Shown one piece after another: positions 52,443-61,507 of a stretch of DNA of 64,000 nt. The notes below the pieces were generated by a model. The model was not told the origin of the DNA, did no database searches, and saw only the letters and a program-made list of their open reading frames with translations. The translations under genes were made by a program, and so were the position numbers. Position 1 is the first letter of the stretch. Every line of letters begins with the position of its first letter. The DNA comes from Lota lota (Eukaryota > Chordata > Actinopteri > Gadiformes > Lotidae), in NCBI GenBank assembly GCA_026745465.1, contig JACYXH010000405.1:96257-160256 (forward strand), read 5' to 3'.

Positions 52443-52793
52443 GTGAGAGGGGGAGGGAGGGAGGGAGGGAGGGAGGGAGGGAGGGAGGGAGGGAGGGAGG
52501 GAGGGAGGGAGGGAGGGAGGGAGGGAGGGAGAGAGAGAGAGATACGGAAAAGGATGGGAGAACGTGTGTGTGTGTTTTGTGTCTGGGCTCACGTACGCTT
52601 GTCTGAGTCTGTGTGTATGAATCTGTGTGAGGGACAGATAGAAACATTTTACAAACATTGTTAATTGCTGCAGACAGTTGTGGATTTCCTTCCTACCTTC
52701 ATTCACAAAAGCTGAAAGTTGTGGTTAATGCTCCGGTGGACAAACAGCAATCATTTTCTTCCCCGTTTCCTCTGTGGCGTTCCCTCCAACCAG
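52443..52793. other. Intron 15 (351 bp)
   Basis: The 5' quarter is (GGGA)n 52450-52531 plus (GA)n to 52542; the rest is unremarkable. Confidence 0.85.
52450..52542 (+). repeat. (GGGA)n tract after exon 15
   Basis: About 20 GGGA units then (GA)n, starting about 8 bases after the exon 15 donor. Confidence 0.97.
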
Positions 52794-52913
52794 ACATTAA
52801 TGAGTGCAGCATGCCCAACAAGTGCCAGGACGGTGACTGTGTCAACACAGAGGGATCCTACACCTGTGAATGCAAGACAGGCTACGCAATGTCTTTGAGA
52901 GGGCTGTGTGAAG
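52794..52913 (+). CDS. ltbp2: ltbp2 exon 16: cbEGF array repeat 3
   Basis: Acceptor caaccag/acatt, donor gaag/gtgacg, phase 1 in and out, 40 residues. DINECSMPNKCQDGDCVN then TEGSYTCECKTGYAMSLR and LCE. Full calcium (DINEC) and hydroxylation (CVNTEGSYTC) signatures. It corresponds to mammalian repeat 3 (DINECEQPGVCSGGQC). Confidence 0.96.
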
Positions 52914-53700
52914 GTGACGGGCAACACACCAGCCTGCTAGCATGGCACCCACAGTAACACACACACACACACACACACTATCATATACACACACACACAC
53001 ACACACACACAATCATACACACACACACACACACTATAATACACACACACACACACACACTATCATACACACACACACACACTATAATACACACACACTA
53101 TCATACACACACACACATCATAATACACACACAGACACTATCATACACACTATCATACACACATACATATACACACTCTCTTTCATGTTCTCTCTCACAC
53201 AGACCAGCACACACACACAACACACACACACACAAACACATACACACACACTCTCTCTTTCGTGTTCTCTCTCACACACAAACACGCACCCACACCCACA
53301 CACACACACACCAACTCATATACACAAATTCATAACATATAGTTTAAACAATAACCCAATGGCCAGCCAGCCCAATTTGTTAGCTGCCTTGAGTGAGCCC
53401 AGTCACAGTTTAACAAAACAATGTTGTATTTTCCCCGATGCTTCGCCAGGAAAGAATGTGTTTAGTTAATAACCACAGCGCGCGAGCATGTGTGTGTGCG
53501 GGTGTGCGTTCGTAACACCTTTTGCAGAGTGCGTTGGTAACTGCGCTCGCGTGCATCAGCTCATGCGAGTCCCCTGGCCATGCCTCACGTCCATAAAAAA
53601 CATTCCCCTCACAAAACGACAAAATGTTCCTAATAATCATCTAAATTAACGGTGTTTTCCTCCCCCCGCCCCCCACCCCCCACCGGACTTCCCGGAGCAG
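52914..53700. other. Intron 16 (0.8 kb)
   Basis: 52957-53330 is a CA-rich block broken by TATCAT and TATAAT spacers; the remainder is unremarkable. Confidence 0.85.
52957..53330 (+). repeat. CA-rich block with TATCAT and TATAAT spacers
   Basis: Interrupted CA microsatellite filling about half of intron 16. Confidence 0.93.
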
Positions 53701-53820
53701 ACATAGACGAGTGCCGAGAGGCGGAGTCCTGCCCTGGCGGCGTTTGCACCAACACCCCCGGGTCCTTCCACTGCCGCCTCTGTGGTCCCGGGTCGCGGCC
53801 CTCCAACGGGCGGTGTGCGG
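53701..53820 (+). CDS. ltbp2: ltbp2 exon 17: cbEGF array repeat 4 (C-x2-C type)
   Basis: Acceptor ggagcag/acata, donor gcgg/gtaaga, phase 1 in and out, 40 residues. DIDECREAESCPGGVCTN then TPGSFHCRLCGPGSRPSN and RCA. Calcium motif DIDEC and hydroxylation consensus CTNTPGSFHC are present. The fourth and fifth cysteines are two residues apart (CRLC) instead of one, as in mammalian repeat 4 (CLAC). A G21 run begins eight bases after the donor. Confidence 0.95.
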
Positions 53821-53827
53821 GTAAGAA

Positions 53828-53848
53828 GGGGGGGGGGGGGGGGGGGGG
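53828..53848 (+). repeat. G21 homopolymer after exon 17 donor
   Basis: Begins eight bases after the exon/intron border at 53820/53821. Confidence 0.95.
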
Positions 53849-53961
53849 CATGGCAACCGTCACCGCCGCTAAAGGGCGTGGCGACAGCCGGCGATGCGGC
53901 GCAGCTCCACCGACAGCTCGAGCCAGATCGCACTTTGGTGTTTGTGGCTTTTTCCTCCGTT

Positions 53962-53981
53962 CCCCCCCCCCCCCCCCCCCC
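53962..53981 (+). repeat. C20 homopolymer
   Basis: Same intron as G21 (53828-53848) and complementary to it, about 113 bases apart. Confidence 0.95.
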
Positions 53982-54364
53982 TCCCTCCCTCCGTCTAATA
54001 GGGAATAAGTGATGGTGCATCTGCGTGGGAATTACAACCGCGTCTATTACGGCCGCCGTGGAATAGATAGATCAGGCTCCGTGTGAGTTAGTACGGAGCG
54101 TTTTATGGGCAGTGTGTGACTCTGAAATACGGCGGTGGTGGCGTGGCCACCGCAGGGCCCTCCACCCTCCATTTGCCATTCAGTCATCCAACGTGTGATA
54201 AATGAGGAGGCGGAACCCCCACACCCCATGACCACCACCACCACCACCACCGGTCTGACCCCGTGGGTGTTCGTTTTGCCCCCTGTCATAGCTCGCCGCC
54301 CTTGGGGTAAAGATTGTTTTCCTGAATCCGTCAATTTTCGGAGCGGTCAAATACCCTCCCCCCC

Positions 54365-54367
<3 letters not shown>

Positions 54368-54427
<60 letters not shown>
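54368..54427 (+). repeat. (CA)n microsatellite
   Basis: About 59 bases of pure CA preceded by a short C run. Confidence 0.96.
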
Positions 54428-54429
<2 letters not shown>

Positions 54430-54640
54430 CGCTCTTAGCTACAGCCTTAAACTAACAGACTGTTATTGTTAGAGGTCTGTGGCCACTGTGCTGTTGGGGC
54501 GAGTGAGGTCCCATTGCCTCTAGGGAGAGAACGAGAGAGAAAGAGAGAGGAGTCTGGAGGAGTCAGAAGAAGACATAGGCATGGGCTAAAGGGTTTAGTC
54601 CTCTGTGCTGAGCCGGTGACAATTAACCCTGCTAAACACT

Positions 54641-54757
54641 GTTTTAGGAGATGGTGAACAGTGGATGCACACGCACAGTGTTTTAGGAGATGGTGAACAG
54701 TGGATGCACACGCACAGTGTTTTAAGAGATGATGGTGAACAGTGAATGGCTGACAAA
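54641..54757 (+). repeat. 39-bp tandem repeat, 3 units
   Basis: Unit starts GTTTTAGGAGATGGTGAACA then GTGGATGCACACGCACA; starts at 54641, 54680 and 54719, with the third unit diverged. Confidence 0.95.
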
Positions 54758-54950
54758 CTGCAGACATGCTCAGAAATAGCAAATAGTGGGTTTTGAGCTG
54801 TACTCGCTAGCAGCCCCATTAACCCAGAGGTAACTCTGTTATGTAAGAGCCCAACCCCTTGCTGCTGTTGCCACATTCCCCCACTTCTCTTTGACCTTGC
54901 CCTCATTTGTTTGGAAACTCAAGCTCATGCAGTGAATGTTCCAGATCTGT

Positions 54951-54978
54951 GGGGGGGGGGGGGGGGGGGGGGGGGGGG
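54951..54978 (+). repeat. G28 homopolymer
   Basis: Uninterrupted G run in intron 17. Confidence 0.95.
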
Positions 54979-55267
54979 CTCAGAGAGACAGAAGGCTGAT
55001 GGAAAAATGGGTCTGTAAACAAGAGCATGTAAATTGTTTATAATCTGGGATTGTGCTCAAACTGTCTGATCTATCAGCACTTCTCGATGGGAACTATTGA
55101 TCCACACAAACTCTTGGTGTGTTGTGTTTTCCAAAACTTCTGCTTACAAAACACACTCATTAAGGTCATCCTTGTGTTAGTTTTTTTGTGTTACAAAGGA
55201 CACATTCACCCACTTGTTCTGTGTTATGATGAGAACATGGTTTGATTGTACAGTGCTTCGTAAATGA

Positions 55268-55295
55268 GGGGGGGGGGGGGGGGGGGGGGGGGGGG
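55268..55295 (+). repeat. G28 homopolymer
   Basis: Second G28 run in intron 17, about 290 bases after the first. Confidence 0.95.
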
Positions 55296-55648
55296 ACGCC
55301 AGAGGTAAATATTTTCATTGAGAGCGCCCACTCAGCCATTGCTAACCGGCTATGGCCGTACGCCTCGGGGTGAGCGAGTCACATGGAAAGAGCCAACGGT
55401 AGTCGGTTGACTGCAGAGAGGTAGTTTGGACCCAATTGGCCACGTCACGGATAAGCCTAATTGCTTCGTATGACAGAGAAAACAGCCCCCCCCCCCACCC
55501 ACCCCCACACCTTCACCACCTGTCCCTTCGTACAAGCTTATCTCGTAACGGGCCCGCCAGATGCCAGGAGACCGCGGGAACAGGAGTGTTGGGCCCTGCT
55601 GACAGATGTCTGGTAGTCTCCAGGGCCAGGGCCAGCACAATCCTGCCT

Positions 55649-55653
<5 letters not shown>

Positions 55654-55730
<77 letters not shown>

Positions 55731-55833
55731 CTCTCTCTCTCACTCTGCGCTCTTTGTTCTCAACCGCCCTTCATTTCTCTGTAGCGTCCTCTCATCGCCT
55801 TGCTCATCCAGACCCTGTGTTCTTCCACTTCCT

Positions 55834-55897
<64 letters not shown>

Positions 55898-55973
55898 CTC
55901 TCTCCCTCCCTCCCTCCCTCCCTCCCTCTCTCTCTCTCTCTCTCTTTCTTTCTCTCACTCTCTATCGCTCTCT

Positions 55974-56012
<39 letters not shown>

Positions 56013-56016
56013 CCCT

Positions 56017-56098
<82 letters not shown>
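55654..56098 (+). repeat. CT-rich microsatellite cluster
   Basis: (CT)n 55654-55740, then from 55838 an interrupted CT/CCCT mosaic to 56098, with 75 unique bases between. Confidence 0.96.
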
Positions 56099-56099
<1 letters not shown>

Positions 56100-57009
56100 G
56101 TTTATTTTTGCCACAGTGTAAATGTTGTTATTCTTACTATCCCCCTTCTTTCCTCCACTGATCCGAGCCCATGGGAGCAAGCCCCATGTGTGACCTGAAA
56201 AGCACTTACAGAAGTGGCTTCGACTGGGGGGATAATATTGTAGGTGGTGAGGTAAAGGATTTCACCTACAAAAAAGGGTTCACTACAATTATGGCAGTTC
56301 ACTTATGAGGCAGAATGACTTCTTCACCATGCCTACCAAATCTAGAACCACAGTCGCAGAACCTATTTGCAAACACAATAATTGTACAGTCGTGTGTCTT
56401 CTGCTCTGTGTAACAGTGAAACCGGAGATTGTACTTATGGATGACATCACTAGGGGGATGCGTGTGATGACATGAGTATTGGTCCTAATTAGATCCTCAT
56501 GGGACACCATAGTGGATGGCGGGGGGGGGGGGGGGTCTAAAAAGCAATCACCCTCTCAGTCACAGCTTACAGAAGGTCATTACAGTTGATAGATCGGAAG
56601 CATGACTGGGATATTTAAAAACAACATATTTTCAGCCAGAGGAGCCAAAAGCCGTTTAACACACCTATGAAAATATTGACGAGAAAAGGAAGCATCTAAT
56701 ATTTACTGTGGTCAGATCTAATGGGTTCTTCAAGCAGACCGTATTCATTATTTCTTGCCTAACAGATCAAATTTTGGAAGACAATGTGTTGTATTTGGTT
56801 CGCTACCTTTATTTAACCCACTTATCGAATTTGCTACCAAACAATGTTTTTATACATGGAAAATGTTTAGTTTTTTTAATCAGGTACACGTGTTCTGGCT
56901 TAAGATGCAATGTAATATATACAGACTTAATAACTGGCTTTCAGTCATGTGATCGTACCGCCCTTATTCCATCAACAAATCCTATGTGACGTTCTTCTGT
57001 CCCCCACAG

Positions 57010-57129
57010 ATATAAACGAATGTCTGAACCAATCGGTGTGCGGCAATGGTAGATGTGTCAACACTGAGGGCTCCTATAGGTGCAACTGTTTCCATGGATA
57101 CAAACTCTCAGTGCAAAACCTTTGCCAAG
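57010..57129 (+). CDS. ltbp2: ltbp2 exon 18: cbEGF array repeat 5
   Basis: Acceptor ccccacag/atata, donor caag/gtaagg, phase 1 in and out, 40 residues. DINECLNQSVCGNGRCVN then TEGSYRCNCFHGYKLSVQ and LCQ. Full calcium and hydroxylation signatures. NQS near the start is a possible N-glycosylation sequon. Confidence 0.96.
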
Positions 57130-57333
57130 GTAAGGGCCCCCATCCCACCACCACCCAGGTTCCTGGTTGTTTTTAGAGGGGTGCTACTACAGAAGCCTGG
57201 CGGTGCTATTAAAAGTCCATACGGCCGGGGGGGGGGGGGGGGGGGCGGGGGTGTACGCAGTACGCTGTGTTTTACGAGACCCCTCTTTTTTCCCCCTCTG
57301 TCTGTATTTCTCTCTGTTTGACCTTCACTCCAG

Positions 57334-57456
57334 ATGTGGACGAGTGTGTTCTCCCCGGGGTCTGCCTCAACGGCCGCTGTGTCAATCTGGAGGGAACGCA
57401 CGAGTGTGTCTGCGGCCACGGCTATCAGGCCACCCCTGACAGCAAGGCCTGCGGAG
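57334..57456 (+). CDS. ltbp2: ltbp2 exon 19: cbEGF array repeat 6
   Basis: Acceptor actccag/atgtg, donor ggag/gtctgt, phase 1 in and out, 41 residues. DVDECVLPGVCLNGRCVN then LEGTHECVCGHGYQATPD and ACG. DVDEC is intact, but in CVNLEGTHEC a His replaces the conserved Tyr/Phe of the hydroxylation consensus. The donor is weak (gtctgt); a stronger-looking gtaaag four bases later would break the phase, so I chose the first. Intron 18 before it (57130-57333) has a G-rich run near 57228-57245. Confidence 0.92.
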
Positions 57457-57591
57457 GTCTGTAAAGTGTCACGAAGCAGGCCCCGCCGGTCGTCATTCAC
57501 CTGGCAGCGTGCTTCCCGCTGGGCTCCCACCTGTGGAAGCTCTCCCGATAGCCCTGTGTCTCACCTGCTGTCTTCTTCTTCACGCTGTTAG

Positions 57592-57717
57592 ATGTCAACG
57601 AGTGCGCCGCTCCCAACGTGTGCCCGGTGGGAATCTGCGTCAACGGCGAGGGCTCCTTCTCATGCCAGGATTGCAGGCCTGGGTTTGCGCCTTCTGCAGA
57701 TGGGCTGAGTTGCGAGG
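57592..57717 (+). CDS. ltbp2: ltbp2 exon 20: cbEGF array repeat 7 (C-x2-C type)
   Basis: Acceptor gctgttag/atgtc, donor gagg/gtaaga, phase 1 in and out, 42 residues. DVNECAAPNVCPVGICVN then GEGSFSCQDCRPGFAPSA and SCE. Calcium motif and CVNGEGSFSC present, with C-x2-C spacing (CQDC). First of six consecutive exons of this subtype, separated by introns of only 135-1,086 bp. Confidence 0.95.
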
Positions 57718-57891
57718 GTAAGAGCCACGCTACCCCTATGACGGCCTTACACCGGAGGAATCGGTTCTCATCAGCACACAAAAGACGACTGTAGAAATGA
57801 TCTTCATGCGCCTTTTTTCTGACAATATTCAATCATCGATTTTAAATATTTCTAAATTAATAAATTTAATATTAAATGTATGCTTCTTCAG

Positions 57892-58017
57892 ATTTGAATG
57901 AGTGTGCCATGGGGGACTTGTGTCTGGGAGGGGTGTGTCGCAACACAGAGGGGTCCTACATCTGTACCGACTGTAGTACCGGCTACCAGGTGTCCCAAGA
58001 TCAGCAGAGGTGTGAAG
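57892..58017 (+). CDS. ltbp2: ltbp2 exon 21: cbEGF array repeat 8 (C-x2-C type)
   Basis: Acceptor tcttcag/atttg, donor gaag/gtaagt, phase 1 in and out, 42 residues. DLNECAMGDLCLGGVCRN then TEGSYICTDCSTGYQVSQ and RCE. DLNEC, CRNTEGSYIC and CTDC are present. DLxEC recalls mammalian repeat 7 (DLDECAFPGVCPSGVC). The preceding intron is 174 bp. Confidence 0.95.
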
Positions 58018-58172
58018 GTAAGTCCAATCTTCTCCTGCGTTGTCCCTGTTAGTAAAGCACCACACACAACCGTGCTCGGGTAACATGTTGAAGATACAGG
58101 TGTGTTGCAACTAGAATGGTTGTGACTAAACAACCATGTTTCTGATATTTTTTGTTCACATTTACTGATACC

Positions 58173-58203
<31 letters not shown>

Positions 58204-58252
58204 ATTGTGCATTTGCGTGTGCGTGACTGCGTGCGCGTGTGTGGCCCCTAAG

Positions 58253-58378
58253 ATGTCGATGAGTGCCGGTCCCTGTCGGCCTGTGCCAATGGCATCTGTC
58301 TGAACTCGGAGGGCTCGTACACCTGCAGGACCTGTCCCCAGGGCTACATTGTGTCGTACGATGGAGAGCTCTGTGAAG
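58253..58378 (+). CDS. ltbp2: ltbp2 exon 22: cbEGF array repeat 9 (C-x2-C type)
   Basis: Acceptor cctaag/atgtc, donor gaag/gtgggt, phase 1 in and out, 42 residues. DVDECRSLSACANGICLN then SEGSYTCRTCPQGYIVSY and LCE. Full signatures with C-x2-C spacing (CRTC). The acceptor tract is TG-rich rather than pyrimidine-rich: (TG)n 58180-58202 and a GTGCGCGTGTGTGG stretch precede it, so splicing here may be weak. Confidence 0.94.
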
Positions 58379-58598
58379 GTGGGTCATCTGTCCCACTGAC
58401 ACCTGCATGACACTTTACAAAGCTTGATTCAGGATCACAACACAGACAGGGGTTGTTGGCTGGGACTGCATTATTATAATTATTGATTATTATCAACACG
58501 TCACGCCCCTCCCAAATGATCTTCGTGTTAGTCCCAATATCTTTAAAAAATGGGAAGGCTAACATTGTTTTTTCTTGTATTTCTTTCTCACCGCCAAG

Positions 58599-58724
58599 AC
58601 ATTGATGAGTGTGCGCTTCCCAGCACGTGCCCCAGAGGAACATGTACAAACACAGAAGGTTCCTTCACGTGTCTCACCTGTCGACCAGGATTTAGAGTCC
58701 CAGAGGATGGACATCAATGTGAAG
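58599..58724 (+). CDS. ltbp2: ltbp2 exon 23: cbEGF array repeat 10 (C-x2-C type)
   Basis: Acceptor ccgccaag/acatt, donor gaag/gttagg (non-optimal +3), phase 1 in and out, 42 residues. DIDECALPSTCPRGTCTN then TEGSFTCLTCRPGFRVPE and QCE. Full calcium and hydroxylation signatures; CLTC spacing. Very similar in layout to exons 20-22. Confidence 0.95.
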
Positions 58725-59519
58725 GTTAGGCTTTCGTGTATTCACTCTTTGAGGATTTGTGTCTGGCTGTGTGTGTGGGAGTAGGAGATGCCGTTTAGGC
58801 CATATTTTATACTTAACCTCTCTCTCACACCACCATTACATGTCACACGCCATAATACTCTCCCTCACACACACACATACACACACAAACACACACACAC
58901 ACACACAGCATAACATGAGCATAACATGATAGTGCTGTGTGTGTGTATGTGTGTCTGAGCGTGCGTGTGTTGGTGGGTATCCATAAAGAGATGATAAACC
59001 ATGTGTATGTTCTCGTTTTCTTCAGCAAATGTCTGTACGCCGTTCCTATTCTGTCTCTAGGAATAGGCCACGACAACAGGTGTCTGTTTTGAGGTTGGAA
59101 AACCCTGGAGGTTAACCTCCAGGTAATTTAAACATCATCGGTGCGGCAGCTGAGACCCACACAAGATTTTCATCTTCTCTTTTTTCTTTTCTTTTGAGCG
59201 CATTATCCCAAAATACTTGTCCTAGACATCACATCATTGCTGGATCCCCCCGGTATCTGGCAGTGTCCGTACTTATTCTTTACTCAGAAACAATGAGACA
59301 TCAGCTCCCAAATAGAACTAAGCGTGATGAGGTCTGCTGGATGTCTGAGGCAACGTTTAGCCCGGGGAGATAGAGATGTCGACGTTCAGGAACTTCTCGT
59401 TCCAGCCATTACCGAGCTCGCTGATTGGGCAACGGCGCGGCTTTATTTGTACAAAGCCAGAGACGATAATGTGGACCATGACGTGTCTTGTCGTGCAATG
59501 TTGTGTCTTCTGTCTCCAG
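58725..59519. other. Intron 23 (0.8 kb)
   Basis: Contains (CA)n 58866-58908 followed by TG-rich sequence 58938-58972; otherwise unremarkable. Confidence 0.85.
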
Positions 59520-59645
59520 ATGTGGACGAGTGCTTGGTAGCTAATGAGTGCCCCGGCCAGCTGTGCGTGAACGTGCCGGGCTCCTTTGTCTGCAGGGACT
59601 GCGGGGCGGGCCTGCAGCTGTCCCAGGACGGTGTCACTTGCGAGG
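59520..59645 (+). CDS. ltbp2: ltbp2 exon 24: cbEGF array repeat 11 (C-x2-C type)
   Basis: Acceptor gtctccag/atgtg, donor gagg/gtaaga, phase 1 in and out, 42 residues. DVDECLVANECPGQLCVN then VPGSFVCRDCGAGLQLSQ and TCE. Full signatures; CRDC spacing. The conserved aromatic after the Gly (GY/GF) is Leu here (AGL). Confidence 0.95.
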
Positions 59646-60731
59646 GTAAGATCACCTTGTCAACTTATCCACCTTGTCCACCATGTCCACCATGTCCACC
59701 CGCCAACGAGTCTGAGGAGGGCCGCTTGGGGCAGATGGGTTTGGATTACAATCCAAACACGGATTGTAATGTAGACACGCACAAGTCGGAATAAACTGAA
59801 TCTGTCATAACATTGTTCATTGGTCCTGACATGATCTATTAGATGCATGCCGTGAAATGGCTGCTTATGTGAATCCGGGAAAAATGACGACTGTCATGAC
59901 TTCATGGGAGGAGGACCGAGGGGGGAAAAATGTTTTTAAAGTGTTTAAACATTGAGTCAGTCATGTGCAACATGTTATTGATTGAGAGTGCGGCCCTAGC
60001 TGTGAGGGAGGAGTGTCCTGTGATATGTCTTTTCTATGGGAAAAAGTAAAAAATAAAAGAACATTTCATAGAGCCCCCAAGTAGAAATCCACGTCGACCT
60101 CTGATAGGATTTTAATGGATGCCTCTGATGCCATGGAAAATATTAAAGGGGACTTATTCGGAAACGCAGCCAACCACTCCCCTTGCCTTTCACTTAGCAA
60201 GCGTGACCTGTTGAACTCATTGAATGAACCAAAAGGCAGTATGGCCATCTCAATCACTTTACAATAGCAGCCACTATTTTCTAGAAGAAATACAATCTGT
60301 GCCGGAGTGGAGGAATTTCCAATGATCACATAACAGTGAGCCCACGACTGTTTGTAGATACAGTAATTAAACGCCACCTGTAATAGCTTGCTGCTTTGGA
60401 ATGGATGTCCGTCCCACATACTTATCTTTCCACAGTTTTTAATAAACCACTGTCAATGCAAACTAATAAAGAGGGCTTTTCTTACTGTATGGTACATAGT
60501 CAGTTTGGCTCGACCAATCGCAACTACCACATAACAATTAAAAATATAAATCCTGGCACTAAGGTTGATGACCTAACCTTTGGCCCCGAAAATTCTTCCC
60601 TCAAGAAGTCGTACATCTTATCGTCTTTTGTGTTCCCTTTTCGTCTTGTTTTTCTTCTTCTGATTCTACGCCGTCGCCGCCGGTGTCTTCATCCTAATAG
60701 TATTCTTCTTCTCTGGTTTTCTGGTCCACAG
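59646..60731. other. Intron 24 (1.1 kb)
   Basis: Begins with a short CCACCTTGTCCACCATGTC-type repeat (59668-59701); otherwise unremarkable. Confidence 0.85.
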
Positions 60732-60851
60732 ACGTGGACGAGTGCCACACAGAGGGGGCGTGTCCCGGAGGGGTGTGCGCCAACACGCACGGCTCCTTCT
60801 CATGCGTGAACTGTGACCCCGGCTTCATACCTAAAGGCGGAGCCTGCAAAG
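60732..60851 (+). CDS. ltbp2: ltbp2 exon 25: cbEGF array repeat 12 (C-x2-C type)
   Basis: Acceptor gtccacag/acgtg, donor aaag/gtaccg, phase 1 in and out, 40 residues. DVDECHTEGACPGGVCAN then THGSFSCVNCDPGFIPKG and ACK. Full signatures; CVNC spacing; two residues shorter in the last loop than exons 20-24. Last of the run of six C-x2-C exons. Confidence 0.95.
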
Positions 60852-61381
60852 GTACCGGCACACACACGTCGAGCGTGCGTTCACCACGCCGGTGAAATCG
60901 AATTACCGATGAGTCATCTGTTGTCGCTCTTTTTTGGTGAAGGCAACACGGTCACTTTTTCGTACCGCGTTCGTGTCTTCCCGTGCTCGGACAGAGAATG
61001 AGTCATCGCTCACTGATGCATGACATTTTTGACACGTTCCCCTGTAATCTGTGAGCTCTTTAGACGATAAACTCTGGGCCTATTTGAACTGAGAGCCAAA
61101 GACTCACAGCTGGTGTGAATGTGTCATTCAATGACGTTGGTGTCTGTGTGTATGTGTCTCTTGCTTTCCTTGCATGTGTGTCTGTGGCCTTTTTTTGTCC
61201 ATGCGCCGGTGTGATGTGTGTGGTCTCGTGTGTCCGTGCACGCGCGCGCGCGCGTGCGTATACGTGCGCCGCGTGTCCTTGGCATTCAAAGAGATGTGCG
61301 TAAACCTGTGACATGTATTCAACGCTGGAATTGAAATGCATCGGTGTGCACGTCGTTGTGTGCGCGTGTGTTGGCTAACAG
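60852..61381. other. Intron 25 (530 bp)
   Basis: Contains a TG-rich stretch and a short (CG)n at 61238-61254; a potential Z-DNA-forming patch. Confidence 0.8.
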
Positions 61382-61507
61382 ATGTGAACGAGTGTCTGAG
61401 CGTCGCTGGGATCTGTGGAGAAGGAGAGTGTCTGAACACAGAGGGATCCTACATGTGCATCTGCTCCGACGGATATACCACCGGCACCGGGGCGACCGGC
61501 TGCCAAG
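61382..61507 (+). CDS. ltbp2: ltbp2 exon 26: cbEGF array repeat 13
   Basis: Acceptor gctaacag/atgtg, donor caag/gtaaga, phase 1 in and out, 42 residues. DVNECLSVAGICGEGECL then NTEGSYMCICSDGYTTGT and GCQ. It returns to the ordinary C-x-C spacing (CIC). Full calcium and hydroxylation signatures. Confidence 0.95.

Larger units (their letters stand above)
53821..57009. other. Intron 17 (3.2 kb)
   Basis: Repeat-rich. It holds G21 53828-53848, C20 53962-53981, (CA)n 54368-54427, a 39-bp tandem triplet 54641-54757, G28 54951-54978, G28 55268-55295, (CT)n 55654-55740 and CT-rich 55838-56098, and G15 56521-56535. No exon seen. Confidence 0.85.

Noticed and set aside
57461-57466. gtaaag donor for exon 19
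   Set aside because: Would leave phase 2 and break the frame into exon 20; the gtctgt donor four bases upstream keeps phase 1.
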